Shown: positions 8,473-19,100 of the stretch, in pieces
How the letters are laid out: every line of letters begins with the position of its first letter
Position numbering within the stretch: the first letter of the stretch is position 1
From: an uncultured Muribaculaceae bacterium
Lineage (GTDB): Bacteria; Bacteroidota; Bacteroidia; Bacteroidales; Muribaculaceae
DNA length: 64,000 nt
Assembly (NCBI GenBank): GCA_910588245.1
Contig: CAJUQP010000005.1
Coordinates: 19,191-83,190 of the forward strand
Reading direction: 5' to 3'
Made by a program: the position numbers and the translations under genes
The notes under the pieces: generated by a model
The model's input: the letters and a program-made list of their open reading frames with translations, nothing else
What the model was told of the DNA's origin: nothing
The model's database searches: none

Positions 8473-9714
8473 ATGACAACAAAACACACCGTAACACATC
8501 ATTCTTCCGGCTTGACACCCGGAAAGTATATCGTCCCGTTCATACTTATCACCACCCTTTTCTTCATGTGGGGGTTCGCACGTTCGATTCTCGATGTGCT
8601 CAACAAACACTTTCAGGAATCGATGGACATCTCCGTGGTGCGCTCCACAATGATCCAGGCCACCACCTATGTGGCCTACGCCCTTATGGCCCTACCTGCC
8701 GGCATCTTCATCACCCGCTACGGCTACCGGCGGGGAGTTGTGCTCGGACTTCTCCTTTTCGCAGCCGGAGCCTTTGGCTTCATACCGGGAGACATTGCCG
8801 GATCATTCGGCATTTTCCTCGCCTCTCTTTTCGTGATAGGATGCGGACTGGCCGTGCTGGAGACTGCCGCAAACCCATATGCCGCCGAACTCGGCGAACC
8901 CTCCAAAGCCGCCAGCCGGCTCAATCTCGCACAATCGTTCAACGGACTCGGCTGTATTCTCGGGCCCGTCTTGGTCGGCGGTTTCCTTTTTTCCGGCGAC
9001 GGCGGCTCTTCCGTGGCGCTTCCCTATGCGATCATGGGATGTGTGGTGCTGTTGGTGGCATTTCTTTTTTCACGTGTCAACCTCCCCGAGATCGGCAACG
9101 ACGCCGGCACCGGCGATGATAACCCGCGCCATTCCCTGACCGGCAACATCTCCGTGCTCTGGAGATCCCGCAGATTCAGATACGGTGTCATGGCCCTCTT
9201 CTGCTACGAGATCGCAGAGATCGCCATCAACAGTCTTTTCATAAATTATGTGACCGACGACGGATGGATGGACAAGGTCACCGCCACATGGGTGCTATCG
9301 TTCGGAGCCCTCGGTCTTTTCCTTCTCGCGCGGATTGCCGGCAGCGCGGTCATGAACTACGTGAAGGCTGAGAAGGTGCTTCTCTTCTGCGCCATAATGA
9401 CAGTAGCGGGTGCCTCGCTTGTCGCACTCAATCTCGGAGCCCTGTCGAAAACAGGCCTCTTCATGTGTTATGCTTTCGAAGCCATCATGTTTCCGACCAT
9501 ATTCGCCATCACGATAAGCGGATGCGCTTCCGCCACCAAGATAGCCTCCTCTTTTCTCATGATGACCCCTCTCGGAGGAGCCGTCGGCACATTCCTCATG
9601 GGATGGGTAGCCGCCACAACCGACATTTCTGTTTCTTTTATCGTTCCTGCAATGGCCTATGCGGCCGTGCTCATATATGCTATATCCGCAATGTGCGGAA
9701 AACTTAAAAATTGA
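8473..9714 (+). CDS. FucP-type sugar/H+ symporter (MFS)
   Basis: A 413-residue inner-membrane transporter with about 12 TM segments. The opening IVPFILITTLFFMWGFARSILDVLNKHFQ is the FucP/GluP signature. Other marks are ALMALPAGIFITRYGYRRGVVLGLLLF (loop 2-3) and ETAANPYAAELG near 135. Characterised members carry fucose, glucose/galactose or GlcNAc with protons; the substrate here cannot be read. A PfkB-family kinase follows 7 nt downstream, suggesting a transport-plus-phosphorylation pair for one sugar. Confidence 0.9.
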   Translation: MTTKHTVTHHSSGLTPGKYIVPFILITTLFFMWGFARSILDVLNKHFQESMDISVVRSTMIQATTYVAYALMALPAGIFITRYGYRRGVVLGLLLFAAGAFGFIPGDIAGSFGIFLASLFVIGCGLAVLETAANPYAAELGEPSKAASRLNLAQSFNGLGCILGPVLVGGFLFSGDGGSSVALPYAIMGCVVLLVAFLFSRVNLPEIGNDAGTGDDNPRHSLTGNISVLWRSRRFRYGVMALFCYEIAEIAINSLFINYVTDDGWMDKVTATWVLSFGALGLFLLARIAGSAVMNYVKAEKVLLFCAIMTVAGASLVALNLGALSKTGLFMCYAFEAIMFPTIFAITISGCASATKIASSFLMMTPLGGAVGTFLMGWVAATTDISVSFIVPAMAYAAVLIYAISAMCGKLKN

Positions 9715-9720
9715 ACATTC

Positions 9721-10599
9721 ATGATTCCTGATATCTGTTGCATCGGACACATCACTCTTGATAAAATCATCACTCCTAAACTGGAGACATACATGCCCGG
9801 AGGCACGGCATTCTATTTCGCGCATGCCCTCGCCAATCTTGATCACTCCCGCTTCAGGCTCATCACATCCGTAGGGCCTGAGGAAATGGACGCCGCGGAA
9901 GCCATAAAGGCGCGCGGCATAGATGTGGAAGTGATCCCAAGCCGCCGGTCGGTATTCTTCGAGAATAAATATGGCGACAACCCCAACGACCGAACCCAGC
10001 GTGTGCTGGCAAAAGCCGATCCATTCACTGCAGACAACCTACGCCACGCGCGGGCCCGGATCTTCCATCTCGGCACTCTGCTGGCAGACGATTTCCCTCT
10101 CGACGTGCTGAGACTTCTGTCAGAAAAAGGTATCGTATCGGTCGATGCCCAGGGATACCTCAGGGAAGTCCGCGGCGAGCATGTGCATGCCATAGACTGG
10201 ACGGATAAGGAAGAGGCGCTCCGCCACATCGACATACTCAAGGCAAATGAAAAGGAGATGGAGACCATCACCGGATCTTCAGATCCGCGTGAGGCCGCAC
10301 GCATCATTTCCGGATGGGGATGCCGCGAGGTGATACTGACACTTGGCGACCATGGGTCGCTGATATATGCCGATGGTGTTTTCCATGACATCCCGGCTTA
10401 TCCCACACCGGAAGTGATCGACGCCACAGGATGTGGCGACACCTATATGGCAGGATATCTCTACAGCCGCAGCCGTGGCGCCGGATATGTGGAAGCAGGG
10501 AAATTCGCCGCGGCCATGTGCACCATCAAACTCGCTCACGCAGGGCCTTTCAAAGGCACTGAGGCCGACATCGCCGATGTGATAGACACGTTCTCCTGA
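9721..10599 (+). CDS. PfkB family carbohydrate kinase
   Basis: A 292-residue ribokinase-fold sugar kinase. The N-terminal GHITLDKI and PGGTAFYFAHALANL segments form the substrate lid and glycine motif. The C-terminal DATGCGDTYMAGYLY is the anion hole/ATP motif with the catalytic aspartate. The context with the FucP-type transporter suggests phosphorylation of the imported sugar. The body resembles members annotated only as 'PfkB family' rather than a defined ribokinase or fructokinase, so I give no symbol. The gene ends before a strong terminator shared with convergent pnp. Confidence 0.85.
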   Translation: MIPDICCIGHITLDKIITPKLETYMPGGTAFYFAHALANLDHSRFRLITSVGPEEMDAAEAIKARGIDVEVIPSRRSVFFENKYGDNPNDRTQRVLAKADPFTADNLRHARARIFHLGTLLADDFPLDVLRLLSEKGIVSVDAQGYLREVRGEHVHAIDWTDKEEALRHIDILKANEKEMETITGSSDPREAARIISGWGCREVILTLGDHGSLIYADGVFHDIPAYPTPEVIDATGCGDTYMAGYLYSRSRGAGYVEAGKFAAAMCTIKLAHAGPFKGTEADIADVIDTFS

Positions 10600-10659
10600 A
10601 CATTCCCCGCAGCCCTGTATCAGCGGCAATCTTCAGATCACATTCCTGCTAAACGAATC

Positions 10660-10691
10660 AGAGGGGCTTCTCTTTGCGGAGAAGCCCCTCT
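10660..10691. terminator. Bidirectional terminator between the PfkB kinase gene and pnp
   Basis: A perfect 13-bp stem (AGAGGGGCTTCTC / GAGAAGCCCCTCT) with a 6-nt loop lies between two convergent genes. The plus strand continues into TCATTTTAAT; on the minus strand TGATTCGTTT follows. It ends 24 nt past the pnp stop. Confidence 0.85.
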
Positions 10692-10715
10692 GAAATCATT
10701 TTAATGTCTGAATCA

Positions 10716-13067
10716 TTATTCGTCATTGTTGTGGCGGGGAGTGAACGTGCGGGGGCCGCGGTCGCCATCACGACGGGGGCCACGGTCGCCATCACGGCGG
10801 GGAGCTCCCTCACGGCGCGGGCCGTTGCCATCACGGCGCGGACGGTTGTCGCCACCTTCGCGGCGGGGACCGCGGTCGCCACCCTCACGGCGCGGACGGG
10901 CCTCACGCTCCACGTATCCTTCGGGTTTCTCTGTGAGCACACGCATCGACAGACGATATTTACCCGTCTTCTTGTCGATCTCAATGAGTTTCACCTTCAC
11001 CTTGTCGCCCTCTTTCAGGCCGCTCTGCTCCATGGAGTCGAGACGGTTCCAGGAAATCTCGCTGATGTGGAGGAGTCCGTCACGTCCGGGCATGAACTCC
11101 ACGAAGGCTCCGAAGTCGAGGATGCTGCGCACTGTGCCGTCATACACCTCTCCCTCCTCGGGCTGGGCCACGATAGCCTTGATCTTGGCGAGAGCGGCGT
11201 CGATGCTCGCCTTGTCTTTAGAAGCGATCTCCACGCGGCCGATGCCGAGTTTCTCATCCTCGTCGATCGAGATGGTGGCTCCGGTCTCCTCCTGGATGCC
11301 CTGGATCACCTTACCCTGAGGGCCGATCACGGCTCCGATAAGTTCTTTGGGTATCTCCATTGTCACAAGGCGGGGCACGTGGGGCTTGTAGTCCTCGCGT
11401 GGCTCGGGAATGGTGTCGTGGATGATCCCGAGTATGTGCATACGTCCCTGACGGGCCTGCTCGAGAGCTTTCTCCAGAATCTCATAGCTCAGACCGTCAC
11501 ACTTGATATCCATCTGTGTGGCAGTGATACCTTTCTCTGTTCCGGTCACCTTGAAGTCCATGTCGCCGAGATGATCCTCGTCGCCAAGGATATCGGAGAG
11601 CACGGCATATTTCACCGCGCCCTTGTCGGAGATAAGGCCCATGGCCACGCCGGCCACCGGACGCTTCATCTTCACTCCGGCGTCGAGCAGCGCGAGTGTG
11701 CCGCCGCAGACCGTGGCCATGGATGAGGAACCGTTCGATTCCAGGATGTCCGATACGATGCGGCAGGTGTAGGGGAAGTTGTCAGGGAACATTCTCTTCA
11801 GGGCGCGATGGGCAAGATTGCCGTGCCCTATCTCGCGGCGACCTACGCCGCGCACCGGACGGGCCTCGCCCGTAGAGAACGGGGGGAAGTTATAATGGAG
11901 AAGGAAACGCTCCTTGCTCTGATTGAGCACGTCGTCCACAATCTTCTCGTCGAGTGTTGTGCCCAGCGTCGCGGTGACGAGAGCCTGTGTCTCGCCGCGA
12001 GTGAAAATGGCTGCTCCGTGGGGGCCCGGAAGATAGTCCACCTCACACCAGATCGGACGGATCTCAGTGGTCTTGCGGCCGTCGAGACGGATACCCTCAT
12101 CGAGCACACAGCGGCGCATGGCCTCTTTCTCAACGTCATGGTAGTAGCGCTTCACCATGGCCTCGCGCTGCTCCGGGGTGTAAAGGGCAAGCTGCTCCTC
12201 GGTCATCTCCGGAAGATTGGCGATATATTCATCAACAACGGCCTTGAAGCTCTCGTTACGCCACTGCTTGTCTGCGCTGCCTGTGCGGGCTATGGCATAG
12301 GCCTTGTCGTAACACTTCTCCTCCACATCCTTGCGGAGCGCCTCGTCGTTTACCTCGTGGCAGTATTCGCGTTTGGCCTCTTTGCCGGCCTCTTTCATGA
12401 GCTCGAGCTGAGCCACGCAATGCTTCTTGATCTCTTCGTGGGCTACCTTGAGGGCCTCGAGGAGTTCGGCCTCGCTGACCTCGTTCATCTCGCCCTCCAC
12501 CATCATGATGTTGTCGTAGGTGGCGCCGACCATAAGCTCTATGTCGGCACGGTCCATCTGGTCGAATGTCGGGTTGATCACCCATTCACCGTCAACACGG
12601 GCCACCCTCACTTCGGAGATAGGGCCCTGGAACGGAATATCGCTGCACATAAGGGCAGCGCTCGCGGCGATGCCGGCAAGCGCGTCGGGAGCGTCGTTCT
12701 CGTCGGCGGAATATAGCGTTACGTTTACGAAAGTCTCTGCATGATAATTGTCAGGGAACAGAGGGCGCAACACCCTGTCTACAAGTCGTGAGGTTAGGAT
12801 CTCATAGTCGCTCGCCCTACCTTCTCTTTTGAGGAATCCACCCGGATAGCGGCCTATGGAGGAATATTTCTCCTTATATTCTACCGTCAAGGGCATGAAA
12901 TCGACGCCCTCGTTGGCCTCCTGGGCCGAACATACGGTGGCCAGAAGCATGGTGTTGCCCATGCGTACCTCCACCGCTCCATCCGCCTGTTTGGCGAGTT
13001 TGCCCGTCTCGATAGTGATCTGACGGCCGTCGCCAAGCTCGATGGTCTTCTTAATTGGCTGTAACAT
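10716..13067 (-). CDS. pnp: Polyribonucleotide nucleotidyltransferase (PNPase)
   Basis: A 783-residue 3'-5' phosphorolytic exoribonuclease that acts in RNA decay and as a trimer. In order: first RNase PH domain (about 1-150), an alpha-helical linker, a second, catalytic RNase PH domain with [23 protein letters not shown], a KH domain ([23 protein letters not shown]) and an S1 domain ([24 protein letters not shown]). The ATG at 13067 gives the family start [15 protein letters not shown]. The last 60 or so residues are an RG-rich low-complexity tail of repeated [10 protein letters not shown] and RREGGD units, encoded by imperfect tandem DNA repeats (10740-10900). A -7 element (minus) sits at 13110-13117. 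Confidence 0.97.
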   Translation of the reverse strand: MLQPIKKTIELGDGRQITIETGKLAKQADGAVEVRMGNTMLLATVCSAQEANEGVDFMPLTVEYKEKYSSIGRYPGGFLKREGRASDYEILTSRLVDRVLRPLFPDNYHAETFVNVTLYSADENDAPDALAGIAASAALMCSDIPFQGPISEVRVARVDGEWVINPTFDQMDRADIELMVGATYDNIMMVEGEMNEVSEAELLEALKVAHEEIKKHCVAQLELMKEAGKEAKREYCHEVNDEALRKDVEEKCYDKAYAIARTGSADKQWRNESFKAVVDEYIANLPEMTEEQLALYTPEQREAMVKRYYHDVEKEAMRRCVLDEGIRLDGRKTTEIRPIWCEVDYLPGPHGAAIFTRGETQALVTATLGTTLDEKIVDDVLNQSKERFLLHYNFPPFSTGEARPVRGVGRREIGHGNLAHRALKRMFPDNFPYTCRIVSDILESNGSSSMATVCGGTLALLDAGVKMKRPVAGVAMGLISDKGAVKYAVLSDILGDEDHLGDMDFKVTGTEKGITATQMDIKCDGLSYEILEKALEQARQGRMHILGIIHDTIPEPREDYKPHVPRLVTMEIPKELIGAVIGPQGKVIQGIQEETGATISIDEDEKLGIGRVEIASKDKASIDAALAKIKAIVAQPEEGEVYDGTVRSILDFGAFVEFMPGRDGLLHISEISWNRLDSMEQSGLKEGDKVKVKLIEIDKKTGKYRLSMRVLTEKPEGYVEREARPRREGGDRGPRREGGDNRPRRDGNGPRREGAPRRDGDRGPRRDGDRGPRTFTPRHNNDE

Positions 13068-13109
13068 AAATTTCTTTCTTGTTTTTTCTTCGCTGGGGTA
13101 AAATTTTCG

Positions 13110-13117
13110 CAAAGTTA
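13110..13117 (-). promoter_or_regulatory. -7 element of the pnp promoter
   Basis: The minus strand reads TAACTTTG, about 43 nt upstream of the pnp start codon. Confidence 0.6.
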
Positions 13118-13245
13118 ACAAAAAATTCCCATAACCGCGCCAGATTCAACAACTTTTTTCTCCTTCCGTAGTCAGGCTGTCATCTTTTCCACCCTCCCGG
13201 AGCTGCTGATGCGACAGATGCCAGAGCTATGGGGCTGCCGGGTGT

Positions 13246-13275
13246 TTTGTAATTCAATTTTTTATCTTAACTTTG
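13246..13275 (+). promoter_or_regulatory. Promoter for the thioredoxin-like lipoprotein gene
   Basis: TTTG at 13246-13249 and TAACTTTG at 13268-13275 are 18 nt apart, a good match to the Bacteroidota consensus. The leader to the ATG at 13359 would be about 75 nt. Confidence 0.75.
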
Positions 13276-13358
13276 CATCATTATTCCGGATCACGGCTAT
13301 GCAGACCTACTTCCGCATGACTGAGTCCGGACGAGAATGAACTGACTTCAAATCGAAT

Positions 13359-14465
13359 ATGAACAGCGTTTTCAATAAAACCGGCGTCAGGCTGCTCGGC
13401 GGCTGCGCCTGCGTCCTGGCCGCGGCAGCCATGCTTTCGGCATGCGGCGAGCCTCAGTTTAAAATCAAAGGCGAGATTTATGGTGCCGACAATCAGCCAC
13501 TGGTGCTCGAGAAATCGGATTTTCACGGCCGTTGGGTGGCCATCGACTCCACGCGCACTTCCTCAGCGGGATCATTCTCCATCTCCCGCCCCGCCCCGGC
13601 GGCGCCGGAAATCTTCCGTCTTGCCCTCGGCGACAGATACATCTACCTTCCCGTTGACTCCGTCGAGACCGTGACCGTGACATCATCACTCAAAGACTAC
13701 GGCACGGAGTTCACACTCTCCGGATCTCCCAAGGCCGAGGCCATGGAGAGGTTTGAGAAAGAGGTGATCGCGCTCCCCTCCGATATCTCTCCTGATTCCC
13801 TGACATCGTTCAAGAGAAGCGTTTTCTCCAAATATATGCGCGACGCGCAGGGATCCATCGTCAGCTATTATATATTGACGAAGACCATCGGCGACAAGCC
13901 CCTCTTCGATCCGGATAGCGACGATTACAAGTATTTCGCGGCGGTAGCCACAGGTTTCAAGGAACTCCGCCCCGGAGATCCCCGCACTCTCCTGCTTGAG
14001 AAAACATCTATGGATGCCATAAAGAAACGTCACAGCCAGAGCGGGCTGCGCCGCCAGATCCAGGCCCAGGAGATCTCGGTGATCGACATTGACCTTCCCG
14101 ACGAGAACAATACCAACAGGAAGCTCTCCGACATCGTCGGTAAAGGGAAGCCAGTCATCGTGATGTTCACCCTCCTCACCCATCCCGATTCCCCTGCCAT
14201 AAACACGGAGCTCGCCAAGATACACAGCGCCGGGAACGCCGAGATCTATCAGGTGTCGCTCGATCCCGACCAATACTCCTGGCGCGATGCCGCACGCAAC
14301 CTTCCTTGGGTGACCGTCTTCGACGCCGCAGGCCAGTATTCCACCGCCGCCACAAGCTACAATGTAGGCAACATACCCACCTTCTTCATCTACGACCGGC
14401 AGGGTGAATTGAAAGCGCGGGCCGCCAACATCTCCGAGCTCCGCCGCGAGCTCTCTTCGCTCTGA
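13359..14465 (+). CDS. DUF4369/TlpA-like lipoprotein lacking the CxxC motif
   Basis: A 368-residue lipoprotein: signal peptide with lipobox LSAC (lipidated C29). An N-terminal beta domain (FKIKGEIYGADNQPLVLEKSDFHGRWVAIDST) resembles DUF4369, and a C-terminal thioredoxin-like fold follows (about 235-365; GKGKPVIVMFTLLTHPDSPAINTEL, VGNIPTFFIYDRQGEL). In redox-active TlpA-like proteins the first strand is followed by WCxPC. Here the region reads TLLTHPDSPAIN, with no cysteine. The cis-proline before the third strand (IPTF) is kept. It is therefore probably a structural or binding homologue, not an oxidoreductase. It precedes the porin gene by about 60 nt. Confidence 0.8.
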   Translation: MNSVFNKTGVRLLGGCACVLAAAAMLSACGEPQFKIKGEIYGADNQPLVLEKSDFHGRWVAIDSTRTSSAGSFSISRPAPAAPEIFRLALGDRYIYLPVDSVETVTVTSSLKDYGTEFTLSGSPKAEAMERFEKEVIALPSDISPDSLTSFKRSVFSKYMRDAQGSIVSYYILTKTIGDKPLFDPDSDDYKYFAAVATGFKELRPGDPRTLLLEKTSMDAIKKRHSQSGLRRQIQAQEISVIDIDLPDENNTNRKLSDIVGKGKPVIVMFTLLTHPDSPAINTELAKIHSAGNAEIYQVSLDPDQYSWRDAARNLPWVTVFDAAGQYSTAATSYNVGNIPTFFIYDRQGELKARAANISELRRELSSL

Positions 14466-14523
14466 GCACCCGTTTCTTACGCATGAACTGCCAGACCGGC
14501 ACAACAAATTCACGCATAGAATC

Positions 14524-15696
14524 ATGAATTTATTCCATACAATCAGCAAGGCCATCATATCAGCAACGATGGCCTTCTCTTTTTCGACAGGTATAGCCGC
14601 CGACGACACACCGCGCCCGACAATAACACCTACCGGACGTGCTCTGATCGACGGGGGCGCCTACATCACTCCCTCCCACGACAGGGTGGCCGACGGAGCA
14701 GCAATACCCGAGGTGAGACTCGGGGCTAAACTGAAATACGAGAAATGGGAGGCCTCCATCGACGTATCCTACGCCTACTCGAAGATTGGCCTGCGCAACA
14801 TGTGGATACAATACAATATCGACCGGAGGAATGCCGTAAGGATAGGCAACTTCATCCATCAATACGGCCTGCAGTCTACATCATCATCCATGAAATGTAC
14901 AATGGAGCAACCCCTCGCCTCCTCTCTTTACACCCCGGGGTTGCAGCTCGGAGCCATGTTCACCCATTATGATCCACGTTGGTATGTGGCTGCGAGCGCG
15001 CACGTGGAGAGCAGCGCCCTGAAAGAGGTGATGAACGCCCCTCTCTTCAATCAGCAGGGATATGCCCTTCTGACCCGTATGGTATGGCGCCACGCACCCG
15101 CGGGGTCATCCTCGTTCCTGCATATAGGCCTCAGCGGCGGCTTCGCCACCCCTCAGCGGCGCGTGGAGGATGGTGAGGATATCCACGACGGGTTCACGAT
15201 GTCGGCCAATTTCCCGACAAAAGTGGCGCAGGTAAAGGCCATCGGTACAACAGTCGACCATTCGATGAACCTCTTCAAGTTCACTCCCGAGATCGTTGCG
15301 GCAGGCGGCCGTATCGCATTCGAGGGGCAATATTTCTTCCAGCAGATCAACCGCCGTGACGGGCTTAGGGCATATCGTACCCAGAGCGGCTACGCCACCC
15401 TCCGCACGCTCCTCACACGCAGCTCCTACGCCTATGTCTCGTCGACCGCGCAGATCTCGCGTCCTGCCCCCGGTTCGCTCGAGATGGTGGCCGACTACAA
15501 CTACTCCTCGCTCACCGACCGCAGGGCAGACATAGCCGGCGGAAGGGCAAACTCCATGTCGCTTACCCTCAACTATTACATCAATCCCTACATCACGGCC
15601 CGCATGAATTTCTTCCACACCCATAGCTGGGGAATGGATTCCGCTCCCGGCATGACGCTGAGCGGAATCCAGGCGAGGCTTATGGTGCTTTTCTGA
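14524..15696 (+). CDS. Porin-like outer-membrane protein
   Basis: A 390-residue secreted protein with a signal peptide (cleavage near IAA/DD) and amphipathic beta-strands throughout, ending in a phenylalanine (ARLMVLF), as BAM substrates do. Segments such as VRLGAKLKYEKWEASIDVSYAYSKIGLRNMWIQY resemble the phosphate-selective porin OprP/OprO group. That assignment is from overall pattern only. The previous gene encodes a lipoprotein that may be co-expressed. Confidence 0.7.
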   Translation: MNLFHTISKAIISATMAFSFSTGIAADDTPRPTITPTGRALIDGGAYITPSHDRVADGAAIPEVRLGAKLKYEKWEASIDVSYAYSKIGLRNMWIQYNIDRRNAVRIGNFIHQYGLQSTSSSMKCTMEQPLASSLYTPGLQLGAMFTHYDPRWYVAASAHVESSALKEVMNAPLFNQQGYALLTRMVWRHAPAGSSSFLHIGLSGGFATPQRRVEDGEDIHDGFTMSANFPTKVAQVKAIGTTVDHSMNLFKFTPEIVAAGGRIAFEGQYFFQQINRRDGLRAYRTQSGYATLRTLLTRSSYAYVSSTAQISRPAPGSLEMVADYNYSSLTDRRADIAGGRANSMSLTLNYYINPYITARMNFFHTHSWGMDSAPGMTLSGIQARLMVLF

Positions 15697-15733
15697 CAAT
15701 ATACAACCCTGATATCACACCAACACAATCACT

Positions 15734-16072
15734 ATGAATATTGACTGGAAAGACGCGCTTCAGGCGCTCAAGGACAACGGCGAAGTGCCTGTCGACAACA
15801 CCCCTGATCCGGAACCCGTTCAACCCGACCGTCCCCGGCCCTTCAAAGGGGTCCTGACCGTGGCCATCGACAGGAAAGGACGGAAAGGGAAGACCGCCAC
15901 TATTATCGAAGGCTTCACCGCCGGCGAGGAGGAACTTCAGGAACTCGCCAGGACTATCAAGCAGAAACTCGGCGCCGGAGGATCAACACGCGACGGAGAG
16001 ATCCTGATACAGGGGGAGCGCCGTCAGGAAGTGGTCAACCTTCTCCAATCGCTCGGCTACAAGGCCCGCTGA
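15734..16072 (+). CDS. SUI1/eIF1-like translation factor (YciH family)
   Basis: A 112-residue protein. The C-terminal 75 residues form the SUI1 fold: LTVAIDRKGRKGKTATIIEGF, then EELARTIKQKLGAGGSTRDGEILIQG and a final GYKAR, matching bacterial YciH. Residues 1-38 are an acidic, proline-rich extension. YciH discriminates against poorly matched initiation complexes in E. coli; the role in Bacteroidota is not established. It precedes the helicase gene by about 77 nt. Confidence 0.9.
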   Translation: MNIDWKDALQALKDNGEVPVDNTPDPEPVQPDRPRPFKGVLTVAIDRKGRKGKTATIIEGFTAGEEELQELARTIKQKLGAGGSTRDGEILIQGERRQEVVNLLQSLGYKAR

Positions 16073-16149
16073 CAACGGTTTCCGCTGTCTCCTAAAGTCA
16101 TTGGCCGGCAATGCCGGCATACGCCTCACGCAACCAAAACCACAAAGGC

Positions 16150-19100
16150 ATGCTACAGCTCCAACGCGCTTCCGCAGGATCGGGAAAGACCTACACCCTC
16201 GCGAAAAAATTCATCTGGTTTCTCATAGCGGTAAAGACCGGCTCCGGCCATTGGCGACTGCGGTCGGCCGCGGAGATCGCCGACGGACTCCCGCGCATCC
16301 TGGCCATAACATTCACCAACAAGGCCACAAACGAGATGAAACAGCGCATCGTGGAGAAACTCGCCGATCTGTCGCGGGCCGACGGATCGGCCACGCTCTC
16401 CCCGGCGGAGATCTCCGGCATAGCCTATCTGAAAGATTTCGCTGCCGACCTCGGCGCAGGCACCACCGACGTGGGGAAAGCCTGCCGCACGGCCCTTTCC
16501 GTGCTCCTTAACGAATATTCCGACCTGAAGGTATCCACCATCGATTCTTTCTTCCAGACCATTCTCCGCACTTTCGCCTACGAATCGAACCTCAACGACA
16601 CATATCAGGTGGAGATCGACTCCGACTTCATAGCGACGGCCGCCGTCGACTCCACTCTCGACGACATCAACTCCCTCCGCGGGGAGTCGATAGCTTCGTT
16701 CTGGATGAAAGAGCTGATAAGGGAGGAAGCCGACGCCGGCAAGACATCATGGAACATTTTCCAGAAATCCGAGCACAGCGACTCCCTGTACACCCGTTTG
16801 CGCCAGTCGATAAAGCGACTCGAAAACGAGGATTTCAAGGAGATCCGCAGTCTTCTCGACAATTATTTCGACACTCCCGACGGATCCGACCCTCTGATAA
16901 AGGGGTATGTGGAATGCCGCGACAAAATCGAACGCCCCTTGCGCGAGTCTCTCCTCGCCGCAAGGAAAGAGGCCGACAGCCTCATACGCTTATTCCGGCA
17001 ACAGGGACTCGACATCGCCGCCGACGGACACCGCTACCTTAAAGGCCACCTCGAAAAACTCCGGCGTCTCCGCTTCAACCAGACCGTCAAAACCGACATC
17101 TTCTCACCTCTGCGTCCGGGAATAAAAGACAGCATCCTGAAAAAAGGGACACAGTGCGCTGATCCGGATTCACTCACGCAATGCGCCGCAAGGATGTATG
17201 AGGCATATTCCACGTGGCTCGATCTGCGAGACCGCGCTGAATGGCGCCACTGGGCGCTATATGCCCCTCATATCCCTTATCTGGGTCTCATAGGCGAGGC
17301 GAGGCGCAAGATGCATGAGTTTCTCGACAACAACAACACCATACAGCTGGGAGAGACCAACTCGATGTTGCGCCGCATCATCGGCAAAGACGACGCCCCT
17401 TTCATATACGAACGACTCGGCACGAGCATAAATCATTACCTGATCGACGAATTCCAGGACACATCGCGCCTGCAGTGGGACAATCTCTATCCTCTGCTCG
17501 CAGAGAGCGAAAGCCGGGGGGAGGACAATCTCATAATCGGCGACGCGAAGCAGAGCATCTACCGATTCCGCAACGCCGACCCGTCGCTGATCACAGAAGC
17601 TGTGCCCCAGGCATTCCCCAGGCATACGGAAGCCGGCCTTTCGAGAGCTGACAACACCAACTGGCGATCCGACCGCACCATAGTGGAATTCAACAATTTC
17701 TTCTTCCATAATCTCGTGGCCGACATTCTTTCGCAAGCGTCGCTCGGCACGATCGACTTCACCGACCTCTATGGCAACGTGGCGCAGTATGCCAGCCACC
17801 GCGATCGTAAAGGATATGTGGAGATACGTTTCCTCGATCCGGCATCACTTCCTGAAGAGACTGATGGAGAGGCGGGGGGGAGAGAGAAGCTCCCGAAGGA
17901 GGAGAGGTTGCGTGCCGAGGCGCTGCGCCAGACAGGGCCGCTTGTGGAGGAGCTTCTCATGCGTGGATACCGCCAACGCGACATAGCGTTGCTTGTTGAC
18001 ACCAACGACCTCGGGAAGGAGGTGATCGCCGCTCTTGTCGACTACAATACCTCCCTTCCTCCTGGCGCGCGGCGCATAGAGTTCATAAGCGAGGAATCGC
18101 TCCTCGTGTCGTCGGCCGAGGCTGTGGGCATCATCGTAAGTGTGCTGTCGAAAATGGTGGAGGGCTCTGACATAAGGCGGCGTCGCAGACAGGATAAAAA
18201 AAATGACGGAGAGGACGGCGACATATGCCGTGCCGACTGGGCCAACATAAAATGCAATTTCAGCTTCTATGCGCTGCGCCATCCCGAGATGACTCCTGCC
18301 GAACAGATAAGGGGGTTTCTCGACGGCGACTCGCCGGCCGACGCCATCGGCGCCATGCTTTCCGGCATGCAGACCGTTGCTCTCCCGGCTCTTGTGGAGG
18401 CCATTACGGAGAATTTCGTTCCCGAAGGCCTCAGGAAAGACCAGGCTGTCTTCATATCGGCGTTCCAGGATATGGTGCTCGAATACACCGAGCGGTATGC
18501 CGCCGACATAGCGTCTTTCCTATACTGGTGGAAGACGAAAGGCACCGCGCGCTCCATATCCTCGCCTGAGGGGACAGATGCTGTCCAGATCACGACTGTC
18601 CACAAATCGAAAGGGCTCGAATTCAAATGCGTCATCCTCCCTTTCTCCGATTCCTCCTTCGTGCCGTCACAACGTAAGAAGGAATGGCGCTGGGTGGAGC
18701 CGGCGGAATGCATGGCGGGGCGCGGGCTTCCACCCGTACTTCCGGTGGAGACCACATCGGCCCTCGTGGGGACCGCCCACGAAAAGGAATGGATAAGATA
18801 TCATGATCTACACATGATGGACAGGCTCAACTCAGCCTATGTGGCATTCACTCGCGCTGTAAGCGAGCTATACATCTTCACCTCACTCCCGGAAAAGAGA
18901 GGATCCATGAAACTCGGAGGGTTGCTCCACACTGTATGCACCGACGCGACAATGCGTCTCGATATGACTCCCGACGCCATTGCCGACCTCATGCCTCCCC
19001 CTGAGCTCACGCGATATGACGAGACAGCAGGCATCCTCACCTTCGGGGCCAGACCGCAGGTGCCGACCGATGCGGATGCGACACCGACGCCGGAGGCGCA

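Noticed and set aside
10674..11726. 350-codon plus-strand ORF opposite pnp (and 11808-12716)
   Set aside because: Antisense to the KH/S1 and RNase PH domains of pnp, with low-complexity AVAITAG-type translation from the tandem repeats.
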